64,000 nucleotides of DNA from assembly GCF_042680125.1 (NCBI RefSeq), contig NZ_JBHTNY010000012.1; one strand, 5' to 3'. Positions 45,823 through 55,872 of the stretch are shown in pieces. A program made the translations under genes and the position numbers. How positions within the stretch are numbered: the first letter of the stretch is position 1; each line of letters opens with the position of its first letter. The notes under the pieces are model-generated. The model was not told where the DNA came from, ran no database searches, and saw only the letters and a list, made by a program, of their open reading frames with translations. The stretch is from Robinsoniella peoriensis. Its GTDB lineage: Bacteria; Bacillota; Clostridia; Lachnospirales; Lachnospiraceae.

Positions 45823-45864
45823 ATGGGCTGCTGTACAATCATGACTGACCGTACAACAGCCCAT
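45823..45864 (-). repeat. Intercistronic hairpin between binding-protein and permease genes
   Basis: ATGGGCTGCTGTAC at 45823-45836 pairs with GTACAACAGCCCAT at 45851-45864, a 14-bp stem with a 14-base loop (one G-T pair in the RNA). No T run follows, so it is more likely an mRNA-stabilising or partial-termination hairpin than a full terminator. It would let the binding protein be made in excess of the permeases. Confidence 0.65.
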
Positions 45865-45876
45865 TTACCTATTTCA

Positions 45877-47343
45877 TTATTCTGCCGCTGCTAAGAAATC
45901 ATTTAATTCCCCAACTACGCCGTCTACTGTTTTAGAATCATCTTTTAATCCTGCATATTTTGCCTGGATTTCGCCTTCTGCATCACCAAAGTTATTGCCA
46001 AGTCCAAGTGCCTGATAATCTGCACTCTGGCAAAGCTGGCAAGCTTCTACTAAAAGTTTTGCTTCCGGAGCTGTTACTTTATTCAACAATGCATCATAAT
46101 CTACTTTTGTGCTTGGTGCCATACCGATACCTTTTTCGATAATTCTGCTTGCTACTTCAGGGCTGGTCATGTATTTGATGAAATCGATACATGCTTTTGT
46201 CTGTACTTCGTCTAACTTATTAGAAACTACAAATCCGCATCCGCCTGACATGAGGGCTGCTTTTTTACCTGCTTCGTCTGTAGGGAATACTGCCGGTTTG
46301 ATATTTTCTGCACCAGCTTCACAGTCTACAGATCCGCCTGCATCCCATACACCGTTGAATAACATTGCTGTTTTGCCTGCAAAGAAGTCTGAACGGTAAG
46401 CTTCGTCATCATCTCCGCCAGGTCCGAAGTTTGCTGCATCAATTTTCTGAAGTGCATTTTTCTGGATGAAATCCAATGATCCTTTAAATGCCTCATTATC
46501 AAAACTCTCTACGCTCTTTCCTTCTGCATAGAAGGTTCTGGAATCTTCACTTCTCTGTAAATTACTTGCTAACAGAATATTTGTTGGCCATCCTGCATTT
46601 AATCCGAATGGAGTAGTTCCTTTATCCACTAATTTATCAACTGCCGTGTTAAAGTCATCCCAGATCTGCCATTTATCCGGTGTATCCGCGCCTGCATCAT
46701 TAAATAATTTTTCATTATACCAGAAGCCCACTCCTTCAATCTGTTCACGAACGGAATAGATCTTGCCGTCTTCTGTCAGGTTCTGATCATAGCAGACACC
46801 TACGCCATCTTTAAAATCCTGGTTCTCATCTAAGTATGGTTTCAAATCCAGAATCATATCTGCTCCGGCGGCTACCTCTGTAATATCCCAGCCTCCGAAA
46901 TCCGCTATGTCGTAGAAGTTTCCGGCACTGATATCATTCAAAGCGGTATTGTAGATTCCTTCTGCGCCTGATTCATCTGCTTTTATAACAAAGTTATATT
47001 CATTTTTATGCGCATCCGCAAATTCCTGGTAGATAGCTCTCATCTCAGCTGCTGCTGCCCATTCTGATTCGCTCTGGTAATATCCATGAGTAAAGGTAAT
47101 TGTAGGAAGATCAGCATTTGTTCCTGCTTCCTTAGTCTCTCCGGTGGTTTCTGCAGTCGTTTCTGCAGCACTGTCCTTTGTTGCTTCCTCAGTTGTTTCA
47201 GCCGCCTTAGACTCTGTCTCTGCCTTTGTCTCTTCTGCTTTTGTTGTTGTTCCTGTCTCTCCTGAACCTCCGCAGCCTGCCAATATCATGGATGCTCCCA
47301 TCGCCCCAGCCAGCGTCACCGCCATAACCTTTTTCAATTTCAT
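45877..47343 (-). CDS. Oligosaccharide-binding lipoprotein of the fucosidase operon
   Basis: SBP_bac_1 lipoprotein (488 residues). Lipobox ILAGC (about 20-24) is followed by a long Thr/Glu/Ala linker (to about 80), which holds the domain away from the membrane. The ligand domain begins PTITFTHGYYQSESEWAAAA and contains many aromatic positions. It is first of seven genes on the same strand (two permeases, GH29, kinase, SIS, GH4). It lies after the giant GH98 gene and its terminator, so its own promoter is in 47344-47550. Proposed ligand: a fucosylated trisaccharide released by GH98. Confidence 0.88.
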   Translation of the reverse strand: MKLKKVMAVTLAGAMGASMILAGCGGSGETGTTTKAEETKAETESKAAETTEEATKDSAAETTAETTGETKEAGTNADLPTITFTHGYYQSESEWAAAAEMRAIYQEFADAHKNEYNFVIKADESGAEGIYNTALNDISAGNFYDIADFGGWDITEVAAGADMILDLKPYLDENQDFKDGVGVCYDQNLTEDGKIYSVREQIEGVGFWYNEKLFNDAGADTPDKWQIWDDFNTAVDKLVDKGTTPFGLNAGWPTNILLASNLQRSEDSRTFYAEGKSVESFDNEAFKGSLDFIQKNALQKIDAANFGPGGDDDEAYRSDFFAGKTAMLFNGVWDAGGSVDCEAGAENIKPAVFPTDEAGKKAALMSGGCGFVVSNKLDEVQTKACIDFIKYMTSPEVASRIIEKGIGMAPSTKVDYDALLNKVTAPEAKLLVEACQLCQSADYQALGLGNNFGDAEGEIQAKYAGLKDDSKTVDGVVGELNDFLAAAE

Positions 47344-47453
47344 ACTAATATCCTCCTTATGCTATATAAATATTTTTATTTGTTTCTGTTTTCTTGATAA
47401 TCATAATTTACCATTTTTTTTAATGCATTTGAATAAGCATAACTCTCTAATTA

Positions 47454-47508
47454 CATCAATTTTTTTACCTGAAAATTGCTGATTTTTTTAAAATGATGAA
47501 TTTTTTAC
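47454..47508 (-). promoter_or_regulatory. AT-rich direct repeats before the binding-protein gene (operator candidate)
   Basis: On the minus strand GTAAAAAATTCATCA (47494-47508) and GTAAAAAAATTGATG (47454-47468) are 40 bases apart. Similar GTAAAAAATTAGTA and GCAAAAATTCGATG lie before the upstream GH98 gene (61331-61364), and GTAAAAAAAATGA (55761-55773) before the other. Possibly an AraC-type direct-repeat site, but AT richness makes chance similarity possible. Confidence 0.3.
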
Positions 47509-47550
47509 TTTATCCTATTCGTTTGAGAAAGGCAGTCAAAAAATCGTAAT

Positions 47551-47590
47551 TTTTAAAGAATCCCCGCTGCATAATGCGGCGGGGATTCTT
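47551..47590 (-). terminator. Terminator after the 2,666-residue GH98 gene
   Basis: A 12-bp stem (AAGAATCCCCGC at 47556-47567, GCGGGGATTCTT at 47579-47590) lies 5 bases beyond the stop codon. The minus-strand tail is TTTAAAA. Confidence 0.8.
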
Positions 47591-47594
47591 CCTG

Positions 47595-50500
47595 TTATTT
47601 CTGAATTTTTGCCTTGCCAGATAATCCTTTTCCTTTTAACAGCTTCTTATAATCTGCTAATTTTGACTTTGGAACCTTTACAGTCAGCTTTGCATTTGTT
47701 TTCTTAAATGCATTCTTGCCTACACTGTTAAGTCCGGTAGTTTTTAAGGTAAGCGTTTTTAATTGGGAAGCGCCATAAAATGCATAAGAACCAATTGTTT
47801 TTACATTCGAACCAATGGTTACCTTTGTAAGCTTTGTATTCTTTTTGAATGCATTTTTTGCAACTGCAGTTACTTTGTAAGTATCATTCCCGATCTTAAC
47901 CTTAGAAGGTACGCTGAATGAGCTGTAGGTCTTCTTTACAGGAGCCATAAAGGTTACTGTTTTGTTCTTTGCTGAAGCATCAGTAACTTTATATTTTCCT
48001 TTACCAACCGTGTAGGTCTTTCCTTCTGCTGCCTTGATTGCAAAAGTTTTGTTGATGGTACCATAATATTTACCCTTGCCCGTAATCGTAACAGATGCAG
48101 TTCCAGGATTTATATTATTTTTGTAAGATACGGTATAATCAGTATTTTTCTTTAATGTATTCTTACCGTAAGTTACTTTTACAGATGGTTTTAATGCTTT
48201 GCCTGTATGTGTTTTTGATGATGCAAGGCTTACTTTTGCCTTGGAAATCTTTGTGCCCGGTACTGTTATAGTACAAGTTGCCTTATGTCCGTTTACGGTA
48301 GCTGCCGTGATTCTGGCTGTTCCTGCATTAACTGCTTTTACGACTCCATTCTCAACTGTTGCAACATACGTATTGTCAGACGTCCATTTAACGGTCTTAT
48401 TATCCGCATTGGAAGGCTGTACTACAGCGGAAAGTGTAAGGGTTTTATTCAGTTTTACACTTGCTGTTTTCTTGTTCAGAGAAACACCGGTTGGTAGATT
48501 CTGTGGCTGTGCTTTGACTGTGATCACACATACAGCCGTTTTTCCATTGACTGATGTTGCTGTAATCTTAGCAGTTCCGGCTGCAATACCTTTTACCCAG
48601 CCATTTGCGACAGTTGCCACTTCAGGTTTGTCTGATTTCCAGGTAATTGTCTTATCTGCTGCATTTGCCGGCAGTACAGAAGCAGTTAACTGAATCTGAT
48701 CTCCTACTGTAAATTCAGCTGATGGAATGTTTAAGCGCACTTCTGTCGGGAGAATTACTTCCGGCTCGTCTTTTGCTTTTACCGTAACGTTGCAGACTGC
48801 TGTCTTTCCATTTACAGTTGTTGCTGTGATCTTAGCCTCTCCGGCTATGATTGCTTTTACTTTGCCATTTTCTACAGTTGCCACTGACGGTTTGTCGGAA
48901 CTCCAGGTTACTGCCTTATTTGTTGCATTGTCTGGCTTCACAACGGCATTTAATAAGAGTTCTCCTCCAACTGTTAATTCAGCTGCTGTCTTATCCAGCG
49001 TTACGCTTTCTGCCTCTACATCAGATGTCTTTGTACCGGTAACCAGAACATCCACCGTGGTGGTTGCTTCAGCCGCTGCTTCCTTTACAGCCTTAGAATC
49101 TGTTTCTTTTACTTTTAATGTTAAAGTTACAACTGTATCATTTTCCGGTCTGGTGATGCTGCCATCAATACCAATTACGTCCGGATTGCTGGAATTACTG
49201 ATTACGATATCAAATCCAGTAATGACCGGGATAGATACTTTTGTATCTTCTGCTTTTACAGGTGCAATTACTTTAATATTTTCGGCAAGCTCATTTGCGG
49301 AAGGTTTCTGTGCCACTTCAAAAATATTGATTTCTGCCGCGGAACCATATCCTCCTTTTGATGCCTTATCATCGTTGCCGTCTACCTGCAGCTTGATCGC
49401 CGTAGCTTCAACTGCGTCAAATTCAGCATATTTTACATCTGCATTTGCTGCCCATACGCCCTTTGCAACCTGTTTTTCATTTCCTTCCGGATCGGTGATA
49501 ATCAGAACATAATTATAAATTGTTCCGTTAGATGCTCCGGTTCTTGGTGTATAAGCAAATTTGTTAATTGTTTTTGTTCCGTTTAAGTCAATTTTAATCC
49601 AGTGAGGATGTAATTCAGGTTTATCTGTCCAGCTTGTATGCCACATTGTGTCCTGCTTACCGTCCAGTACGTTGGAAGCAGGTCCTTCTCCACCTGATTT
49701 TGACTGTTCGCTGTTGGCTGTAGCCGTCATTCCTGTACGGTCTAATTTTACGGAAGCCGCATAATTAACGGTAACAGTTGCGATACCCTTTGCCTGGTAA
49801 GCAGACTGGGCGATAATCTGAGCTACACCTGCTTTATGAGCTGTAACGGTACCGTTTGATGCAACCGTTGCAACATTTTCATTTGTGGAAGTCCAGGTAA
49901 TGCTGCTGTCAGACGGGTCTTCCGGTGCTATGGATGCTTCCAGTTTCGCAGAATCCCCTGCACTAAGAGACAACTCTGTTTTGTTTAAGTTTACTTCCGT
50001 TACTTTTCGGTCAATTACATTTACTTCGCATTCTTTATAAACACTGCCAGAAATAGCTGCACGTAATACGGTCTTTCCTTCTTTCAGTCCGGTTACGGTT
50101 CCTTTGTTGTCTACAGAAGCAATCTCAGGATCGGCGATTGTCCATGTTAACTGTTTATTTCCTGCATTCTGCGGCAATACCGTTGCCTTTACAACTGCTG
50201 TCCGGTTACGGATTACATCAACTTTATCAGTTGATAATTCCACACTTGTTGCCGGCACTTTTTCATCGCCTGTTACAATATTGAATTCCACAATACCATT
50301 GTGGCTGACCGTAATCACCCATTCATCGGTTGTGCCTTCTTTTTGTGCAACCGTATATTTGTATGGTCTTACATAATTATCTTCTGCAAAACTTCTGTCT
50401 GCCGGAGACTCGGTTACAAAGTTTACTTTCGGTTCTACTGCATTTTTAACAGTAATAACGGTGTCGCGAAGCTGTGTATCCAGCCCTGTTCCATTCTTCA

Positions 50501-53500
50501 TGCGCTCACACATCTGCCATACATAATTATAGCAGCCCTGATCGCTTAATCCTCCGGGGATTGTACCATCCCAGAGTTCTGTTTTATCCAGGCGGTAGTT
50601 GCTTAAGTATACATTTAAAGATCCCAGATTTTCTTTTATAATACCAAATACATGGGGTTCGCCGGCTATCTTTACACTTTCAGCTCCATTGATTGCGGTT
50701 GTAAATTCTGTGTACTGGCTTACGTTTTTGTCTTCCGAGGAATTCATCCAGTACCAGGTATCTCCAAAGGTTTCACAGTATGCGGTTCCTTCTGATTTCT
50801 GAACCGGGTATACCGTATCAAGTGCAGACTTCAGTCCTGCTTTGCCAAGGTTTTCCCTTACTACCAGATCATAGCCTGACAGTTCTTCTTCCGGACAATT
50901 TGAAGGTACATAAGGCACGATTCCATATTGTCCTGTGCTTGGATACAGATTTGAATAAGTAGTATTATAATTAAAGTTATTCCAGTTTTCTGCCCCTACA
51001 ACAATTGCTTTTGTTCTTTCCAGCATCTCTTCTTTTGTAGGAATTTTTACCTCTTTGCTTACCAGTTTCTCCAGGAACGGAATCATGGAATACTGATATG
51101 TCGGTGTACGCATGCCTTTTGTAGCATTTGAATACCACTGTGCTTCTGATTTAAAGCAGGTTGCACCCTGGCTTACTGCACGCACAACGTCCTGCGTATA
51201 CATATTTTCCGGCCATGTCAGACACTGTTTCCATGCATCTCCGCCGCTGCCTGCATCAAAGAGTGCACCGTTGCTGTCTAACTGCCAATGCCACCAGTCG
51301 GAGGCGATTCCCCAGTTCTCGCAGTAGTCTGTCATCCACAGGCCCTTAAACAGAGCATCTGTATTTGCTGCCTCACTGCCGTAAGACTCTTTTGTCATCA
51401 GAGAGATATACTCTTTGTATTCCCGCATAAGACCGGACAGTTTTTCATCCTGAGTCAGCCAGTCATACAACACACCGTTTGTACCAAAAATATTGGTATC
51501 GGTCCACATCATGCATACGCCGTGGGATACCCCTAAACGGATCATATCCATAACATAGCTGCGGTTGTCACCTGCAAAACGGTTATACATCTCGGCTGCA
51601 TTAAATCCAACCAGGTATTCATTGTTCGTTGCCAGCTCATTCCAGAACGATAATGGAATGGTTGTATTTACATTTGTTTCTCCATTTGCAATCTGAACTG
51701 CACATGGAATCTTATTTTCATTACATAATTCAACATTCTTTTTAATCCAATCCCTTACTGCATCTGTGCTGTTTAAGCTTCTCTCTGCAATTAACAGGAT
51801 TACTGTATTATCCTTCAATTCATCAGGAACGGTATTATACAGCATTACCGGACTGTCGACACGTTCATCCCCATAGTAGTTCTTGTTTGCGTCTAAGCCG
51901 TCTTTTTTTGGTGCATCATCACTCCAATAGTAATTCTCCAGATACATCGGATGGTCATTGCTGACCTCAAATCGGATTTCACCTCTTTGAAGCTCACCAA
52001 CCGTTACGGATAATTCACCTTTTGCGCCCGATTTTGTTTCTGCAACAATAGTTGTGGTTCCATCCTTAACCCCTGTAACAATGCCTGTTGGATCAATAAC
52101 TGCAATTTCCGGATCCTGAGATGTATATTTTACAATGCGGTCGGTAGCATTTTCCGGTACGAAAGCAGTGCTTACCGTTGCTTCTTCACCTACTGAAATG
52201 CTTGTTTTATCCATTGACAGATTTAAGGAAACTGCGTCTACTAATTCCGGTTCTTCATAGTTTTTATTCTGGGTCAGAGCTTTCATGACTTCCATGTAGT
52301 CATTTTCTGTATACCCGATACGCCAGATCCTGGTATCCTGGCTTCCAACCTGAAGAGACACTGTTCCATCAGGAGCCAAAACGGTCTTGCCTGAAGTATT
52401 TGCCTGCAGTGCACTGTACCAGATTCTAAATTTCCCACCAGTAGGGCTGTCTGACTGATTATCATAATAGAAGGTAGAACGGTAAATCTGGAAATCATCC
52501 CAGGTACCTGATTTTCCTGCCCTTAATACCGGCTGTGTTCCTGCCTGCTCCCAGTTGACACCATCTCTGGACTTGGTCAGGTATAATACAGATCCATCGG
52601 GATTAGATGTAGAGAAGCACTGGGACAGTCCCCAATATTCCTGTAGCTCAGGGATATACTGAATATCCTGATGCCATGGCCAAAGCTGTCTGCCATTCTC
52701 ATCTTTTCCAAGGAAATTATTCACTTTTTGTGGTTCAGACCAGTTTATTCCATCCTCAGACCATCTCATTTCGATGAACTTTCCAGACTGGTTGTATCCC
52801 GCATCACCGGAGTTCTGTGCCCACATTGTATATATGCCGCGGAAATCGTCATAGGTAAATGTTGGGGAAAGCATACCATAACGGTCTTTTTCACTGATTG
52901 CAGGAATGAAATCCTTATCTCCTGTTTCCATTCTTACTACAGTATCAGCTGTTGTGGCAATATTGCCGTCTTTGTCGTAAGGAACTCCCCAGTTAATTCC
53001 ATCATAAGAAATTCTCAGACGAATCTGACAGTTCTGATCTTTTAATTCGTCATCAGTACCGCCGCCGTCATCTGCCCAGTTCCAGTAAGCAAGTAAACGG
53101 TCATTGACAGAGTCGTATAACAGATCTGCATCACAGTTATGAAATCTGGTTGATGGCGGTTCCGGTTCAATTGGATTGGAGATTCCTTCCGGCTCTACCC
53201 ATGTCTGTCCATCTTCAGATGCTACGATATATGGATTTTCATACTGGGAAGTGATCATTGTATTTGGTGTGTAAATCATCCAGTATTTATAAGCGTTCCA
53301 CGGTTGGTCAAATACCTGGATATCAGGATGTGTCACCTGTCCGCCAATGTGCTTTAAGCTGCCATCGTCGTTTTTATTGGAATCCAGATCCTGGAAATGA
53401 GTTGGCATATCTAAATAAACTGCTGCATTTTCAAATGCATTTGCTTCATACGGTTTCGGTTCTGTATTGAAATTATAACCCATTACCTGTAATTCAGCGA

Positions 53501-55595
53501 TATGGTTTGTTGTACCTTTGTTGGAACCAGACATATACACACGGACATATTGTCCCATGGTTCCCGCCGGAACTTCGAATGATTTTCCACTCTGGGTTTC
53601 TCCATAAGTGTCATCACTGCCTGCACCAAGTCCGTGTTTGTCTGCTTTATCTGAATTATAAATAAAAGTTGGATTACTAAAGTCTGCGTTTTCGGAAACT
53701 GCAATTACAGTACCATTATATACTCTGCCATCTGCCCAGTATCTAAACATATTGATCTGGGTAAGTTCATAAACATTCCCTAAATCTACCTGCAGATAAC
53801 GGGAAGTATTATCCCCATCCTGTCCGAAATCACAATAGTTAGAATCTGATGTAGGTCCAATGATTCCATCTACAGCCATTGATCCCGGTCTGCTGGAATT
53901 TACTTCAGAGTCTGAGTTATCCGCTGTTTTCTTAACAGTAACAGTTTTATTTAAAGCCACATTAGACGGTTCCGGATAAGCCATTTCAAAGCTGGCATCT
54001 GCCCAGTTTCCCCAGTCATTATAAGGCTCTTTAACCATTTTAGCTTCCAGTTTTAGTTCTTTATTCTCTGATGTTATAGCAACATTAACTTCCTGAGCCT
54101 CATCAGATGCATCGACTACTCCGCTGTCAAATACTACGACATCATCCAGATATACTTTAAACTGAATATCACAGCCTTCTCCGTCTACATATTCCATTGC
54201 TGAATAATCAACGCCTGCCAGGGTGTGGAAAGAAGTGTAGCCTTTGTCTTCCAGATCATAAACGATAGAAGAATCCGTCTGAACTCCAATTCCTTTATCA
54301 AAAGACTTCTCTGCTCCGTTTACCAATAATTTCATCTGCTGCTGTAAATGATTCAGGTCCTTTGTTGGAGTGTCTTTTTCTCCTGTTGCACCTACTGCAT
54401 TTGCAGCACTCTTCCAATCCATATCAGACAGGTACATTGTTTTTGTCTTTACTACGGTATTTTCCTGGATTTCCTCAACTGTAACCGTAATATCGTCCTG
54501 GATATTTGCAATTGTATATACACCGAGCTCATCTTTTCCCAAAGCTGCACCGCCGTTTGCTTTTACAACCGGTACGGATTCATTATAAGCTTCGTCTATA
54601 ATAAGCTTAAAACTGATAGAACCATTATAGTCTACCGTTGTACTTCCTTCATTCTGAATCTCAACACTGTATCCCTGTGGGTTTTCCGGGAATTTCACTT
54701 CATACTGTGCTTTATGTACGCCTTCAATGGTGATTACCTGATCTTCAGTAATGTTCTCAATGGTATAGACACTGTCAACTGCCTCCAGACTTACTCCATT
54801 TGCTTTTACCGCACTGGTTGCGCTGTAGCCATTATCGGAGTCAATCAGTATCTGAAAACGGAAAGAACCGCCTTCTTCCACTGTCGTCGGGTCATTTTCA
54901 TAAGGTATTACCTGATATCCATTTCCCTGTGGTATTGTCACCTGATAAGAATTTACATCCGGATTCTCTGTATGGGGAGTTCCCCAGACCTGCAATTCAT
55001 TGATGTGGTTTGTAGTACCGTTTTGGCTGCCAAATACATATACGCGTACTGCCTGTGCCTTTGTACCGTCCGGTACTGCGAATTCATGTCCGGAGGCAGT
55101 CTCTGCATAGCGTTCATCTCCTCCGGCTCCAAATCCATGTACATTTGACCTGTCGGAGTTATATATAACTACCTCATCTGTAAAATCGCCACTTTCAGAT
55201 GTGGTCATTACAGTTGCATCGTAAGTTCTGCCATCTTTCCAGTATCTCCACATATTGACTCTGTTTAAATCATACAGACCTCCAAGGTCCACCTGCATAT
55301 ACAGGGCTGCTTTATCGCCGTCCTTGCCAAAGTCGCAATAGTTTGCCTCTCCTGTGGCATCGATAATCCCATCTACCGCCATGGAAGCCGGCCTGTCTGG
55401 ATTGCGATAGTCAGCCGGAAGCTCAGTTCCATCGCTTTTATGCAATGTCACTGTTTTTTCCAGCGCCGCATTTTCTTCTGTTGCAGTCTCAGCAGCTTGT
55501 ACATCAATCGGAATCTGCACTGCTGTTAATATCATACACAATGTCAGAATCCACGCCATAATACGTTTCATTGATATTAATCTTTTACTGTTCAT
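47595..55595 (-). CDS. Giant secreted multi-domain GH98 glycosidase with Big2 and LRR tail
   Basis: About 2,666 residues from this ATG (positions below count from it). Order: signal peptide (~1-35); discoidin (~41-205); two related beta-type repeats (~215-380); NPCBM (~388-540); second discoidin (~543-707); five-bladed-type propeller (~745-1110); Big2; GH98 (~1205-1775); two Big2; F5/8C-type (~1948-2093); more Ig-like and three Big2 (~2193-2445); an Ig-like repeat; BspA-type LRR (~2555-2655). GH98 acidic residues E1335 (AAEMYN), D1433 (ASDWWHW) and E1484 (KSEAQW) match the spacing of the family's catalytic triad. It has no sortase motif. The open frame begins at a TTG inside the GGAGGT site, so ATG 55595 is used. 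Probably releases fucosylated oligosaccharides outside the cell. Confidence 0.88.
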   Translation of the reverse strand: MNSKRLISMKRIMAWILTLCMILTAVQIPIDVQAAETATEENAALEKTVTLHKSDGTELPADYRNPDRPASMAVDGIIDATGEANYCDFGKDGDKAALYMQVDLGGLYDLNRVNMWRYWKDGRTYDATVMTTSESGDFTDEVVIYNSDRSNVHGFGAGGDERYAETASGHEFAVPDGTKAQAVRVYVFGSQNGTTNHINELQVWGTPHTENPDVNSYQVTIPQGNGYQVIPYENDPTTVEEGGSFRFQILIDSDNGYSATSAVKANGVSLEAVDSVYTIENITEDQVITIEGVHKAQYEVKFPENPQGYSVEIQNEGSTTVDYNGSISFKLIIDEAYNESVPVVKANGGAALGKDELGVYTIANIQDDITVTVEEIQENTVVKTKTMYLSDMDWKSAANAVGATGEKDTPTKDLNHLQQQMKLLVNGAEKSFDKGIGVQTDSSIVYDLEDKGYTSFHTLAGVDYSAMEYVDGEGCDIQFKVYLDDVVVFDSGVVDASDEAQEVNVAITSENKELKLEAKMVKEPYNDWGNWADASFEMAYPEPSNVALNKTVTVKKTADNSDSEVNSSRPGSMAVDGIIGPTSDSNYCDFGQDGDNTSRYLQVDLGNVYELTQINMFRYWADGRVYNGTVIAVSENADFSNPTFIYNSDKADKHGLGAGSDDTYGETQSGKSFEVPAGTMGQYVRVYMSGSNKGTTNHIAELQVMGYNFNTEPKPYEANAFENAAVYLDMPTHFQDLDSNKNDDGSLKHIGGQVTHPDIQVFDQPWNAYKYWMIYTPNTMITSQYENPYIVASEDGQTWVEPEGISNPIEPEPPSTRFHNCDADLLYDSVNDRLLAYWNWADDGGGTDDELKDQNCQIRLRISYDGINWGVPYDKDGNIATTADTVVRMETGDKDFIPAISEKDRYGMLSPTFTYDDFRGIYTMWAQNSGDAGYNQSGKFIEMRWSEDGINWSEPQKVNNFLGKDENGRQLWPWHQDIQYIPELQEYWGLSQCFSTSNPDGSVLYLTKSRDGVNWEQAGTQPVLRAGKSGTWDDFQIYRSTFYYDNQSDSPTGGKFRIWYSALQANTSGKTVLAPDGTVSLQVGSQDTRIWRIGYTENDYMEVMKALTQNKNYEEPELVDAVSLNLSMDKTSISVGEEATVSTAFVPENATDRIVKYTSQDPEIAVIDPTGIVTGVKDGTTTIVAETKSGAKGELSVTVGELQRGEIRFEVSNDHPMYLENYYWSDDAPKKDGLDANKNYYGDERVDSPVMLYNTVPDELKDNTVILLIAERSLNSTDAVRDWIKKNVELCNENKIPCAVQIANGETNVNTTIPLSFWNELATNNEYLVGFNAAEMYNRFAGDNRSYVMDMIRLGVSHGVCMMWTDTNIFGTNGVLYDWLTQDEKLSGLMREYKEYISLMTKESYGSEAANTDALFKGLWMTDYCENWGIASDWWHWQLDSNGALFDAGSGGDAWKQCLTWPENMYTQDVVRAVSQGATCFKSEAQWYSNATKGMRTPTYQYSMIPFLEKLVSKEVKIPTKEEMLERTKAIVVGAENWNNFNYNTTYSNLYPSTGQYGIVPYVPSNCPEEELSGYDLVVRENLGKAGLKSALDTVYPVQKSEGTAYCETFGDTWYWMNSSEDKNVSQYTEFTTAINGAESVKIAGEPHVFGIIKENLGSLNVYLSNYRLDKTELWDGTIPGGLSDQGCYNYVWQMCERMKNGTGLDTQLRDTVITVKNAVEPKVNFVTESPADRSFAEDNYVRPYKYTVAQKEGTTDEWVITVSHNGIVEFNIVTGDEKVPATSVELSTDKVDVIRNRTAVVKATVLPQNAGNKQLTWTIADPEIASVDNKGTVTGLKEGKTVLRAAISGSVYKECEVNVIDRKVTEVNLNKTELSLSAGDSAKLEASIAPEDPSDSSITWTSTNENVATVASNGTVTAHKAGVAQIIAQSAYQAKGIATVTVNYAASVKLDRTGMTATANSEQSKSGGEGPASNVLDGKQDTMWHTSWTDKPELHPHWIKIDLNGTKTINKFAYTPRTGASNGTIYNYVLIITDPEGNEKQVAKGVWAANADVKYAEFDAVEATAIKLQVDGNDDKASKGGYGSAAEINIFEVAQKPSANELAENIKVIAPVKAEDTKVSIPVITGFDIVISNSSNPDVIGIDGSITRPENDTVVTLTLKVKETDSKAVKEAAAEATTTVDVLVTGTKTSDVEAESVTLDKTAAELTVGGELLLNAVVKPDNATNKAVTWSSDKPSVATVENGKVKAIIAGEAKITATTVNGKTAVCNVTVKAKDEPEVILPTEVRLNIPSAEFTVGDQIQLTASVLPANAADKTITWKSDKPEVATVANGWVKGIAAGTAKITATSVNGKTAVCVITVKAQPQNLPTGVSLNKKTASVKLNKTLTLSAVVQPSNADNKTVKWTSDNTYVATVENGVVKAVNAGTARITAATVNGHKATCTITVPGTKISKAKVSLASSKTHTGKALKPSVKVTYGKNTLKKNTDYTVSYKNNINPGTASVTITGKGKYYGTINKTFAIKAAEGKTYTVGKGKYKVTDASAKNKTVTFMAPVKKTYSSFSVPSKVKIGNDTYKVTAVAKNAFKKNTKLTKVTIGSNVKTIGSYAFYGASQLKTLTLKTTGLNSVGKNAFKKTNAKLTVKVPKSKLADYKKLLKGKGLSGKAKIQK

Positions 55596-55872
55596 TTTGT
55601 TACCTCCCAATCTTTTTCATGTTAGCGGGTTGTCGCGTTTAAGAAAAACACCTCCCTTTCTTTTATCTCCTGTAAAATGTAAAATTTTTCCGCTCTACCC
55701 TATTTCAAAATCCTATCATGCGGCCTAATTTCTTACAATAAACAAAGCTATCCATTTCTTTCATTTTTTTTACTGCGACGCCCACATTTTTAAATATTTT
55801 TAAAATTATTGCTATTTTTTGACTAATCATCATAAAATGATTTGATTCTGGTAAAAAAAACGATAGAGATTC
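55596..55872 (-). promoter_or_regulatory. Leader region of the 2,666-residue GH98 gene
   Basis: The 277 bases between the two GH98 genes hold no intact gene. On the minus strand a very short frame MKKIGR ends with a TAA that lies inside the GGAGGT ribosome site of the giant gene, so its translation could influence initiation. A CCGC..GCGG weak stem and the GTAAAAAAAATGA motif (55761-55773) are present. No clear -35/-10 pair was assigned. Confidence 0.35.
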
